A DNA stretch of 9,897 nucleotides, from positions 1 through 9,897 of the forward strand of contig JAHIKS010000039.1 of the NCBI GenBank assembly GCA_018897475.1. Reading direction: 5' to 3'. Source of the stretch: Candidatus Altarchaeota archaeon (lineage in GTDB: Archaea; Altiarchaeota; Altiarchaeia; IMC4; QMZM01). Position numbers and translations under genes: made by a program. Positions within the stretch are counted from its first letter, which is position 1; each line of letters begins with the position of its first letter. The notes below the pieces were generated by a model. It was not told the DNA's origin, did not search any database, and was given only the letters and a program-made list of their open reading frames with translations. Shown here one piece after another: positions 1-5,972 of the stretch.

Positions 1-1
1 A

Positions 2-121
2 GTGGCAGAAAAAGATGCCAGAAAGGTGATAAACTTCCTGAGAAAGTTCAACGCCGAGATACACAGCAGAAAGGTGATCCTCACGACAGCCGACAAAAAA
101 GCTTTAAGACCGAGAAGCTAG
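2..121 (+). CDS. C-terminal end of an unidentified protein (partial)
   Basis: An open frame enters from the left edge and ends at TAG 119-121, giving 39 residues that end KKALRPRS. It is rich in Lys and Arg, with a probable helix (VINFLRKF) followed by a probable strand (KVILTTA). The 5' part lies outside the window. I do not recognise the family. The frame is supported only by its being open to the edge and by the promoter-like AT-rich gap of 62 bp after it. The downstream vapBC genes have their own promoter, so this gene is probably a separate unit. Confidence 0.5.
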   Translation: MAEKDARKVINFLRKFNAEIHSRKVILTTADKKALRPRS

Positions 122-156
122 GCTAATTTTGTCCCAAAGCCACTGTTAATGTAAAC

Positions 157-183
157 TTTTTATACATGTAATCTAAATTACAT
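157..183 (+). promoter_or_regulatory. vapBC promoter with TATA box and 18-bp inverted-repeat operator
   Basis: A TATA-like TTTTTATA lies at 157-164, about 25 bp before the paired ATG codons at 184 and 187. This predicts a leaderless or nearly leaderless transcript. Directly after it is a perfect inverted repeat, ATGTAA (166-171) and TTACAT (178-183), with a 6-bp spacer, filling the gap between TATA box and start. Antitoxins of VapBC loci commonly repress their own promoter, so this is the obvious candidate operator. That role is inferred. Confidence 0.6.
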
Positions 184-435
184 ATGATGAAAATCAAGAA
201 TGTCAGTGTCAGAGGCGTTGGTGAATTTGTATGGAAGGATTTCAGAGCGTTTGTTGTTAGGCATGGGATGGACATGGGTGAGGCCACCACCGAAGCCCTG
301 AGGATATATCTGGGAAAGAAAAAGGAACAAAAGCCGAAGTACAGGTTCTTGGATCTAAAGCCGGTCGATTTTGGTCCAGGAAATGAGAATCTAAGTGAGA
401 AGATTGATGGGGTTCTTTATGGTGGTGGACAATGA
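184..435 (+). CDS. vapB: VapB-type antitoxin
   Basis: Predicted antitoxin that neutralises the adjacent PIN-domain RNase and represses the operon. The 83-residue protein has a short N-terminal strand (KNVSVRGV) and two probable helices, including EATTEALRIYL at about residues 33-43. This fits a ribbon-helix-helix-like DNA-binding domain. An extended C-terminal tail (FLDLKPVDFGPG, then LSEKIDGVLYG) resembles toxin-wrapping tails of archaeal VapB proteins. The final codons overlap vapC by 4 nt (ATGA), which implies translational coupling. Two ATG codons stand in tandem at 184 and 187; the TATA spacing does not decide between them. The family is assigned from size, order and tail motif, so the exact antitoxin subfamily is uncertain. 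Confidence 0.8.
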   Translation: MMKIKNVSVRGVGEFVWKDFRAFVVRHGMDMGEATTEALRIYLGKKKEQKPKYRFLDLKPVDFGPGNENLSEKIDGVLYGGGQ

Positions 436-836
436 GTGTATTCCTTGACTCCAGTGCTATAGTGGCGTACTATAACAAGAGGGACCAGCATCACGAACGG
501 GCAATTGAAATCCTAACTGAGGTTTTTAATGAAAAATATGGCCTAATATATACCTCAGACTACATTCTTGATGAAAGTGTGACCGTAGCATGGATGAGAA
601 CCAAAAGCAAGGACATTGCCATAAATTTAGGCGAAAGACTTCTCTTTAGCGAGATTAATCTGATTATGGTGACGAGGGAATTAGTGGACAAAACATGGGA
701 ACTTTATCGGAAAGAGAAAAATCCGAGTTTTACGGACTGCTCAACAGCGGTTCTGATGAAGGAAAACGCAATAGAAAAGATTATGACCTTCGATAAGGGA
801 TTCAACAAGTTTAAAGGTATGAAGGTGATTCAATAA
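432..836 (+). CDS. vapC: VapC-type PIN-domain ribonuclease toxin
   Basis: PIN-domain endoribonuclease, 134 residues, the usual length for VapC toxins, which cut structured RNAs such as tRNA or rRNA with Mg2+ or Mn2+. The acidic metal-binding set is complete: D6 in FLDSSAIV, E48 in YILDESVT, D102 in FTDCSTA and D121 in MTFDKGF. The start ATG overlaps the vapB stop, and a GGTGG-rich ribosome-binding sequence lies at 421-428 inside vapB. No frameshift is visible, so the toxin looks functional. The RNA target cannot be read from the sequence. It converges on metF with only 8 bp between the stop codons. Confidence 0.9.
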   Translation: MSVFLDSSAIVAYYNKRDQHHERAIEILTEVFNEKYGLIYTSDYILDESVTVAWMRTKSKDIAINLGERLLFSEINLIMVTRELVDKTWELYRKEKNPSFTDCSTAVLMKENAIEKIMTFDKGFNKFKGMKVIQ

Positions 837-844
837 TCAGAATC

Positions 845-1735
845 CTACAGCCCCTCAACCAGCCTTACCAGTGCTTCCACCTTGCCAGCTGGCATCAGAT
901 GAACGCCGGCAAGCCCGATTTCCTTTGCCATGTCTATGTATCCTGCAACGAGGTTAACTCCCTCCTCAACGGGGTCGGAGGCGTTCTTTATCTTATTCGC
1001 TGTTTCATCAGATATTATTATGCCCGGGATGGTTCTCAGGAACTGGACCATGTCGTAGTCATAGAGGGGCACGAGGCCCACAAGAACCTTGTCCCTCAAA
1101 TCCTCGCTGATGAGCTTCTCATAGCTGTCGAGGAAATTCTCCATGAGCGAGGGTTCAAAGACGGTCTGGGTCTGGAAGAAGTCTGCCCCTGCATTTAGCT
1201 TCCTTTTCGCCTTGTAGATTTCTCCGTCAAGCGGAGTAGCACCGGGAGCCAATGCCGCCCCGACAAAGAAATTCGTGGCCCTGTTCAGTTCCCTTCCGGT
1301 TATGTCCTTCCCCTGGTTCATGGCCTTCATGGCCATTGTCAGGGTTGTTGAGTCCAAGTCAAATACGGGCTTCGCCGTTGGATGGTCGCTGCTCTTGCAT
1401 GCTGGATGGTCTCCAGCCAGCGCCAGAACGTTCTCGATTCCGAAAGCAGCAGCCCCTATCAAATCCGCCTGGAGGGCGAGCATGTTCCTGTCTCTACATA
1501 CCAACTGATAGATTGGCTCGACACCGTTCTGTTTCAGCATTATTGAAGCGGCAAGGGAGCTCATCAGCAGCAGGCTGCCCGGGATGTCGACCACATTAAC
1601 TCCATGAAGCTTTGGCATCAGCTTCTTAATCTCCTCGAGCTCATGGTTGAATTCGTCCAGTTTCGGACCTCTCGGCGGGGCTATCTCCCCAGTGACTATG
1701 AACGTCTTCCCAAAATTCTCAGACAGCTTGCTCAT
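845..1735 (-). CDS. metF: Methylene-tetrahydrofolate (or tetrahydropterin) reductase, MetF family
   Basis: Flavin-dependent TIM-barrel reductase of the MetF family, 296 residues, the usual size. It reduces the 5,10-methylene C1 carrier to 5-methyl in the methyl branch of C1 metabolism or methionine synthesis. Visible signatures are the early catalytic-type Glu (E17 in TGEIAPP), the CRDRN segment at 80-84, LAGDHP at 106-111, the flavin-proximal FDLDS at 125-129 and the FFQTQ strand at 186-190. The ATG overlaps the metV stop by 4 nt (ATGA), so the two are translationally coupled. This implies a MetFV complex like that of acetogenic bacteria. Whether the carrier is tetrahydrofolate or a methanopterin is not decidable here. 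In ANME-1 archaea MetF is proposed to replace Mer. Confidence 0.93.
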   Translation of the reverse strand: MSKLSENFGKTFIVTGEIAPPRGPKLDEFNHELEEIKKLMPKLHGVNVVDIPGSLLLMSSLAASIMLKQNGVEPIYQLVCRDRNMLALQADLIGAAAFGIENVLALAGDHPACKSSDHPTAKPVFDLDSTTLTMAMKAMNQGKDITGRELNRATNFFVGAALAPGATPLDGEIYKAKRKLNAGADFFQTQTVFEPSLMENFLDSYEKLISEDLRDKVLVGLVPLYDYDMVQFLRTIPGIIISDETANKIKNASDPVEEGVNLVAGYIDMAKEIGLAGVHLMPAGKVEALVRLVEGL

Positions 1736-2298
1736 TTTAGTTTTGGAACTCTCGGCTGCATCAGTTCATCCAGCCTTTCCAGTTCCTTCATCCTGTTGAC
1801 TATAAGGTTCCATGCGCAGGGCCTGTCATCCACCTCGCAGAGGCCGTCATGGACCCCTCCGCAGGGGCCGTTGAGCAGGAACTTGGGGCACCTGGCTATG
1901 GGGCAGATTCCCCCGGTAAGGTCCAGGATGCAGTTCCCGCAGGCCTTGCAGTAGATTGTAATCTTGTCGTTGTCTTTTACTCCCACTCCTGTGGTGTCAG
2001 CAACCGGAATGACAGAGCAGTTGAGCTCCTCCGCGACTACCTGTACTCCGGCTCCACAGCCCAGGACGAATATTGCATCATAGTCTGACGGATTCACCTC
2101 TATCTTCGGCCTGTTGCATAGAGTGCCTATCTTCTTTACCTCTGCCCCCAGCCCGTCGGCAAGGGAGTCAATCTCCTCCTGCATGAGATTCCATCCGGGG
2201 CAGAAGGAACACTGGATTAGAAGGTTCTTCTGTCCGCCCTTGGGCTTCAGTTCGTCGAGGCTCTTTAGTCTTAGGGTAATCATCTTAGAGAATATCAT
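1732..2298 (-). CDS. metV: MetV-like cysteine-rich partner of MetF
   Basis: Companion subunit of MetF, 188 residues with 13 cysteines. The C-terminal half carries the MetV signature: C117-x2-C120-x2-C123, TGGICP with C132, C137, then LLNGPCGG with C146, and C154 and C161. A CxxC (C30, C33) and C61, C81 and C94 lie in the N-terminal half. MetV of Moorella binds zinc and is needed to couple MetF to its electron supply; here the extra cysteines could bind Zn or Fe-S. It is the first gene of the metV-metF pair. The start is ambiguous: ATG 2298 or ATG 2283 (Met6, MITLRLKSL). The TATA-like box at 2315-2322 places a leaderless start near either, and neither has a clear Shine-Dalgarno sequence. Confidence 0.85.
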   Translation of the reverse strand: MIFSKMITLRLKSLDELKPKGGQKNLLIQCSFCPGWNLMQEEIDSLADGLGAEVKKIGTLCNRPKIEVNPSDYDAIFVLGCGAGVQVVAEELNCSVIPVADTTGVGVKDNDKITIYCKACGNCILDLTGGICPIARCPKFLLNGPCGGVHDGLCEVDDRPCAWNLIVNRMKELERLDELMQPRVPKLK

Positions 2299-2314
2299 TA
2301 ATTATGGATGCTAT

Positions 2315-2322
2315 CTATTTAT
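2315..2322 (-). promoter_or_regulatory. TATA-like box of metVF
   Basis: On the minus strand the sequence reads ATAAATAG about 20 bp before ATG 2298 and about 35 bp before ATG 2283. This fits an archaeal TATA box with a leaderless or very short-leader transcript. It abuts the predicted left end of the TnpB element (about 2323), so the region where TFB would bind is probably transposon-derived. Confidence 0.45.
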
Positions 2323-2554
2323 CATGTGAGTGAGAAGACCTCCTCCGTTCAGGGAGGGGGATATTTCGATTTTTAATCGAAGTAAATCACATTCCATAGG
2401 AATGCGATTTGAGAGCGAACCATGGTAGAAATATACAAAATAAACGAAATATACACTACGTTTGTATTTTGGGGATGACACTAATAGGTAGATATAGGTA
2501 AAAACAATCAAAGATACACCAAAGAGCAAGATACAAGTCACAAAAACGATTAAA
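2323..2554 (+). repeat. Left end of the TnpB element: non-coding with three hairpins
   Basis: These 232 bp before tnpB hold no credible gene. Three inverted repeats are visible: CCTCC/GGAGG (2342-2346 with 2353-2357), TTCGATT/AATCGAA (2365-2371 with 2375-2381, 3-nt loop) and CATTCC/GGAATG (2390-2395 with 2399-2404). The first matches the position expected for the subterminal hairpin that TnpA recognises. The last 55 bp are A-rich and in frame with tnpB. Confidence 0.5.
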
Positions 2555-3580
2555 GTGCCACTGCACTACGGCAACACTGAATCGAAGGTTCGCAGACTGG
2601 ACAAGCTGACTGCCAGACTGACCTATTGCACTTGGCTGTGGTCAGAGACAATCAGCAAAGAGAGGAGACTGTCCCGCAAGGCGCTCTCACCACACGAAAA
2701 AGAAATCCAAGAGCAGACCAAGTTGTCGGCAGGCTTCGTGCAGCAGTGCAAGGACAAGGCAATCTGGTCCTGGAAATCCTACAAGGAGCAACACAGAACG
2801 TGGAAGCGGATGCTCAAGCGGACAGAGAAGAGGAAACATACAAAGAAAGGCGAGAAGTGGTACAACAAGCTCTTGAAGAGAGAACCACAAGAGCCCTTCA
2901 CGTCACCGAGAAGCAGACAGCAAAAGTGTCCGGTGCGGATAGACGCCCGCACAGGCAGGATAGAACATGCGAACATCGAACTGAGCAGCTACGTGGTGAG
3001 GATATCTACACTTGTCAAGCGACTGCCAATGACACTTCTACTCAATCCGTCACAATATCACAAAGAGCAACTCGAAAAAGGCGATATCAGAGATTTCGAA
3101 ATAGTCAAACGCAAGCACAAATACTACTGCAACATCACAGTATCCTACGAGATTCCAGCTCAGCCCATCACCAGTATCCAAGGAGTTGACCTTGGAATCG
3201 TGAGACCAATAGCGACCGTGTCGATGTCTCCGAAACCGAGCAACTTCCAGCTGGTGAAGGACAGAGCAAAGTACACCCACGTGAAGACCCTGACCGATCG
3301 GGTAAGCCACCTGCGGAGACTAGGGAAGTGGAATGTTCTCAAGAAGCTACGCAACAAGAGGCAAAACGTTTCGAAAGACTACGACTGGAAGATGACGAAG
3401 AGCTTCGTCGAAGACCATTGTAGGAACGCCCTCGTGGTCGTTGGCAACCCCGATTACATCAGGTACAATCACTACAAAGGAAACGGAGATAGAGTCAGCA
3501 GGAAGTTACTCAAGAATTGGGCGTTTGGAAGAATTAGTAGCAATATACTTCACTACTGCGCACACTGTGTAGGTTCATGA
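2555..3580 (+). pseudogene. tnpB: tnpB, N-terminal part, cut by an IS481-like insertion
   Basis: RNA-guided nuclease of the TnpB (OrfB) family. This piece covers the N-terminal helical and beta regions and RuvC motifs I and II. D212 in GVDLGI is the RuvC-I Asp. The RuvC-II strand reads VVVGNPDYIR, with Gly297 where many TnpBs have Glu. The last three codons and the TGA (3578-3580) come from the inserted IS, so the fragment ends after about residue 338 of an original of about 438. GTG 2555 is the only usual start in frame after the TAG at 2495. Yet the 19 codons before it are open and read like a TnpB N-terminus (VTKTIK), so the original start may be lost or non-canonical. The fragment lacks the zinc finger and RuvC-III. 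Confidence 0.88.
3561..3567 (+). repeat. Left copy of the target-site duplication of the IS481-like element
   Basis: CACACTG directly precedes the left terminal repeat, and the same 7 bases directly follow the right one (4527-4533). Because TG/CA bases flank both ends, the IS could be called up to 4 bp longer with a 3-bp duplication. A 9-bp repeat, CTGCGCACA, also flanks the insertion (3556-3564 and 4531-4539) and gives an alternative reading. Confidence 0.75.
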
Positions 3581-4526
3581 CATCTGTCGCCCTTTTGTTA
3601 TTGGGTGAATGTCATGAAAAAGCCTAGAAAGGAGCTTGTCCGACGCTTTGCTGTTAAGTTAAGGATAATACAGAGAAAAAGAACATCCCTGGTTCTGAAG
3701 AAAGTTGAAGAACGTTTCGGTATTTCTATTTCTCCAAGAACCCTGCAACGCTGGGTGGGGCTCACAAAAGAAGGCGCATGGGACTTCAGAGACAAGTCAA
3801 GAAGACCAAAGACTATCCACAGGAAACTGACAAATGAGTTTGAGAGATGGATCATCGACTACCGAAAGAGAACAGAATACGATGCTAGGAAGATAAAACA
3901 CGTACTAAGCAGAAAGCATATCCATTTATCTGAATCCACGATTAAGAGAGTTATAGCGGCTTATTCTCTATCCAGAGGCTCCAAGATGAAAGGCGTCAAA
4001 CTTAAATGGGTCCGGTGGCAGAGAGACACTCCAAACAGTTTATGGCAGATGGATCACACAGAAGAGAACGATAGAACCCTGCGGTTTGTGGTTGAGGATG
4101 ACTGCTCAAGATACTGCTTGGCCGTAAAGCACTACAAACGCATTAGCACAAAGCACATAACAAAGCTACTGGACAGGTTGATAGAAACCTATGGAAAACC
4201 AAGACAGATACTCACCGACAACGGCTCAATCTATCAGTTACAGTTTGATAAATGGTGCAAAGAGCAGAGGATAGACCACATCAAGACAAAGATAAACAAA
4301 CCAACAACAGTCGGCAAGGTTGAGAAACTGCACGACACCTACAACAGAGAGATTCACAAATACAGTTGTCCTGAAGAGTTCAGATATGGTTACAATGCGC
4401 AGAGGCCTCACCAGAGTCTGGACTTCAAGACTCCTGCAGAAGTCTATAATGAGTTCCACCGCTTGTTGTTTTATAAGCACAGGAAACCAAGTGGATTAAA
4501 AATGCGACATATGTGTTGAACCTACA
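3568..4526 (+). mobile_element. IS481-like insertion sequence, 959 bp, nested in tnpB
   Basis: A complete IS. The terminal inverted repeats at 3568-3590 and 4504-4526 match at 20 of 23 positions; both begin TGTAGGTTCA and end TGTCGC when read inward. One transposase gene fills the element and its stop codon lies inside the right repeat. Size, TGT...ACA ends and a short target duplication agree with the IS481 family. Removing the IS and one duplication copy (966 bp, a multiple of three) rejoins tnpB in frame. The insertion therefore looks recent, or at least followed by little decay. Confidence 0.9.
3605..4519 (+). CDS. IS481-like DDE transposase
   Basis: Integrase-type (rve) transposase that inserts the surrounding IS by DDE chemistry. 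Numbered from the GTG at 3605, the N-terminal 120 residues hold two helix-turn-helix-like parts (LKKVEERFGISISPRTLQRW at 31-50, and a second near 93-120). The catalytic core follows: D150 in LWQMDHT, D205 in ILTDNG and E240 in GKVEKLH, with 34 residues between the last two. The C-terminal YNAQRPHQSLDFKTPAEVY is typical of IS3/IS481 integrases. The ATG at 3614 is the more likely start, because GGGTGA at 3603-3608 is a good ribosome-binding site for it; this gives 301 residues. All three catalytic residues are present and there is no frameshift, so the enzyme looks active. Confidence 0.92.
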   Translation: MNVMKKPRKELVRRFAVKLRIIQRKRTSLVLKKVEERFGISISPRTLQRWVGLTKEGAWDFRDKSRRPKTIHRKLTNEFERWIIDYRKRTEYDARKIKHVLSRKHIHLSESTIKRVIAAYSLSRGSKMKGVKLKWVRWQRDTPNSLWQMDHTEENDRTLRFVVEDDCSRYCLAVKHYKRISTKHITKLLDRLIETYGKPRQILTDNGSIYQLQFDKWCKEQRIDHIKTKINKPTTVGKVEKLHDTYNREIHKYSCPEEFRYGYNAQRPHQSLDFKTPAEVYNEFHRLLFYKHRKPSGLKMRHMC

Positions 4527-4533
4527 CACACTG
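4527..4533 (+). repeat. Right copy of the target-site duplication
   Basis: CACACTG, identical to 3561-3567 and directly adjoining the right inverted repeat. It is followed by CGCACAG, which continues the tnpB reading frame. Confidence 0.75.
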
Positions 4534-4837
4534 CGCACAGAAAGGCATAGTTGCCGTGAAAGAAAACGAGTGGTGGACCTCTTCGAAGTGTAGCCGCTGT
4601 GGTAGTAAAGTAGAAAGCAACAAACGGAGAGTGACATGCAATACATGTGGTGTACAGTACGACAGAGAGTTCAACTCAACAGTGAACATAGCATTGAAGG
4701 GCATACCCCTACTAGGCGATAAGTCCTTCCTTGAGAAGGCGGGGGCTACAGTTGACATAGCCCGAATCGCAGATGAGTCCCTATACACGGGAGGAGTGCG
4801 AAACCTCATGCTTCAGTCGGAAGCACTACCCCTTTAG
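4534..4837 (+). pseudogene. tnpB: tnpB, C-terminal part (zinc finger and RuvC-III)
   Basis: Continuation of tnpB after the IS. Joined to the upstream part it gives a frame of 438 residues without a stop. It contains the four-Cys zinc finger (C357, C360, C373, C376 in restored numbering) and the RuvC-III motif YDREFNSTVNIAL. In that motif the residue aligned with the usual catalytic Asp is Glu383. Glu350 in ENEWWTSSKC lies where some TnpB families carry a relocated catalytic Glu. Alone it could only start at an internal GTG (4556), making a 93-residue fragment with no obvious ribosome-binding site. The 3' end overlaps the predicted omega-RNA. Confidence 0.85.
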
Positions 4838-4855
4838 GGGTAGTGAGGATGTCAC
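4740..4855 (+). ncRNA. Predicted omega-RNA scaffold at the right end of the TnpB element
   Basis: A run of hairpins overlaps the tnpB 3' end: GGGCTA/TAGCCC (4743-4748 with 4758-4763), TCCC/GGGA (4778-4781 with 4789-4792), TGCTTC/GAAGCA (4809-4814 with 4820-4825), then ACTACCCC/GGGGTAGT (4825-4832 with 4837-4844, loop TTTA). TnpB guide RNAs are known to be encoded here, with the guide taken from sequence just past the right end, about 4856 onward. The 5' limit is not visible and 4740 is arbitrary. The scaffold lies entirely downstream of the nested IS and is not disrupted by it. Confidence 0.55.
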
Positions 4856-5523
4856 TGCTCGCTTGTCATTACAATCAACTCTATGAGATAACCGGTTTCT
4901 TCACACCCGTCGGCTATCCTTTCGAGGTTGTCTATTAGCTCCCTTATGATATAAAACTGGGTGAGCGTCATATCGTCTCCAGTCAGTATGAGGTCCCTCA
5001 TGAGGTCCCTTCTCAAATTATCCACTTTCTCCTCGTGATCGCTGATATTCGCTGCGTGCTTGACAGCATCTTCCGGGTTGTGGGGCATCCCGACCAGGCT
5101 CATCTCCAGGGACTTTACGGTCAATACAACCAAATCGACCATCTCAAGCAAATCCCCCTTCATTATCTCAGGAATCTCAACCTTTTCACACATTGCGAGC
5201 CTGTGTCCGACTGCTTTGACGGCCCTCATTATCTCCCTGATACTCTGGGTTAATTTCAGCAAATCCTCTCTGTTGTAGGGGTCGCGTATGGACTCAACAA
5301 TATTTACCTTGATATTCATCGCAATCTGAGTTGCTTTTTCATCAAGGACCATTATATCGGCCAAAAGCTCTTTGGCCTTATCGCAGCTACCTTCGCATAA
5401 GCTGGTCAACCCCTCCTTCACGAGGTCCGTCCCCATTATAATCTTCCTTACATAGTCGAGGGACTCCTCGTATATGTCCCAGTCCTTCTTGCTCTCGAAC
5501 AGGATTCTGAAGCTGTCACGCAT
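4852..5523 (-). CDS. PhoU-like DUF47 family protein
   Basis: All-helical protein of 223 residues in the PhoU-like DUF47 family, often annotated as a phosphate-transport accessory protein (usually next to Pit). Signs are the repeated helical layout and the two acidic metal-ligand-type stretches, DHEEKVDNLRRDL (162-174) and LIDNLERIADGCEETG (196-211). There is no signal peptide or membrane segment, so it is cytoplasmic. No Pit transporter lies nearby. It is the last gene of an antiporter-CBS-DUF47 set, separated by 1 nt from the CBS gene. A role as regulatory subunit of the antiporter is therefore more likely than phosphate control, though inferred. Its TGA lies in the predicted right end of the TnpB element. 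Confidence 0.82.
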   Translation of the reverse strand: MRDSFRILFESKKDWDIYEESLDYVRKIIMGTDLVKEGLTSLCEGSCDKAKELLADIMVLDEKATQIAMNIKVNIVESIRDPYNREDLLKLTQSIREIMRAVKAVGHRLAMCEKVEIPEIMKGDLLEMVDLVVLTVKSLEMSLVGMPHNPEDAVKHAANISDHEEKVDNLRRDLMRDLILTGDDMTLTQFYIIRELIDNLERIADGCEETGYLIELIVMTSEQ

Positions 5524-5524
5524 T

Positions 5525-5938
5525 TTATTTCTTTTTTCTCATGCTGTCTATCATCTCAAAGCAGTTTAAGTCGCCTATGACCCTTCCGTCCTTGTCGCAG
5601 ACAGGGATGTCATCCAGCCACTCATGAATGGCAATCTCCATGGCCTTCTCTATGGGGTCCTCCATTTTCACTGACACCGGAGCCCTCATCATATCCCTGG
5701 CTGTTTGCGCAAATATCTCCCGTATGGCCACGCTGGTGTTAACGAACTGAGGGCCGAGGAATTGCAGCACGTCCTTCACTATTATGATCCCGAGAAGCCT
5801 CTTCTCATCATCGACTACATAGACTGACCTGCTAAGGGGGTCTTTTGCCATGGTGCTCATCACCTTGTCTATCGAGTCGTTCTCCTTGACGAGGTCTGCG
5901 TCATGTGTCACCTCATTACAACAATCTTTTACTTTCAT
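5525..5938 (-). CDS. Two-CBS-domain protein
   Basis: Small cytoplasmic protein of 137 residues made of a CBS pair: CBS1 about 10-62 (DSIDKVMSTM, then SVYVVDDEKRLLGIIIVKDVL) and CBS2 about 82-134 (DPIEKAMEIAI, then IPVCDKDGRVIGDL). CBS pairs bind adenine nucleotides or related ligands and often gate ion transporters. No enzyme or DNA-binding domain is attached, so it probably acts by contact with a partner. It starts 34 bp after the antiporter stop, with a weak AAGG-type ribosome-binding site, and its TAA is followed after 1 nt by the DUF47 start. This suggests cotranscription of all three genes. The ligand is unknown. Confidence 0.85.
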   Translation of the reverse strand: MKVKDCCNEVTHDADLVKENDSIDKVMSTMAKDPLSRSVYVVDDEKRLLGIIIVKDVLQFLGPQFVNTSVAIREIFAQTARDMMRAPVSVKMEDPIEKAMEIAIHEWLDDIPVCDKDGRVIGDLNCFEMIDSMRKKK

Positions 5939-5972
5939 TCTGCCTTATTAATTGTGTTTGATTCTTTTTAAT

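Larger units (their letters stand above)
2323..4855 (+). mobile_element. TnpB-only IS200/IS605-type element (IS1341-like), interrupted by a second IS
   Basis: The element has a structured left end, tnpB, and a right end with a perfect 8-bp stem (4825-4844). There is no Y1 transposase (tnpA), so it depends on a TnpA in trans. Both boundaries are predictions. The left flank reads TTTAT at 2318-2322, a plausible target or TAM motif. The right end reads TCAC at 4852-4855, close to the TCAA of characterised IS200/IS605 right ends. Without the inner IS it would be about 1.57 kb, normal for this type. The right end sits on the stop codon of the convergent DUF47 gene. Confidence 0.7.

Noticed and set aside
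1252..1599. Plus-strand open frames opposite metF
   Set aside because: Composition is that of an antisense shadow; metF has clear family motifs on the other strand.
2311..2541. Minus-strand open frame of 76 codons in the left end of the TnpB element
   Set aside because: It crosses the left-end hairpins and the metV promoter, and encodes a low-complexity Tyr/Phe/Val-rich peptide; better explained as non-coding transposon end.
2626..3189. Long open frame of 187 codons inside tnpB in another frame
   Set aside because: It is a shadow of tnpB: the tnpB frame carries the conserved GVDLGI and other motifs, while this one is an Arg/Gln-rich translation without a family signature.
2555..4837. TnpB as a domesticated nuclease-dead repressor (TldR-like)
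   Set aside because: The gene is interrupted, it lies in a recognisable transposon with both structured ends, and no partner gene is associated. The altered RuvC residues may be a family trait.
4825..4844. Strong hairpin after tnpB as a plain transcription terminator
   Set aside because: It overlaps the tnpB stop, is not followed by a T run, and forms the last of several hairpins at the right end of a TnpB element, so an omega-RNA or right-end role fits better.
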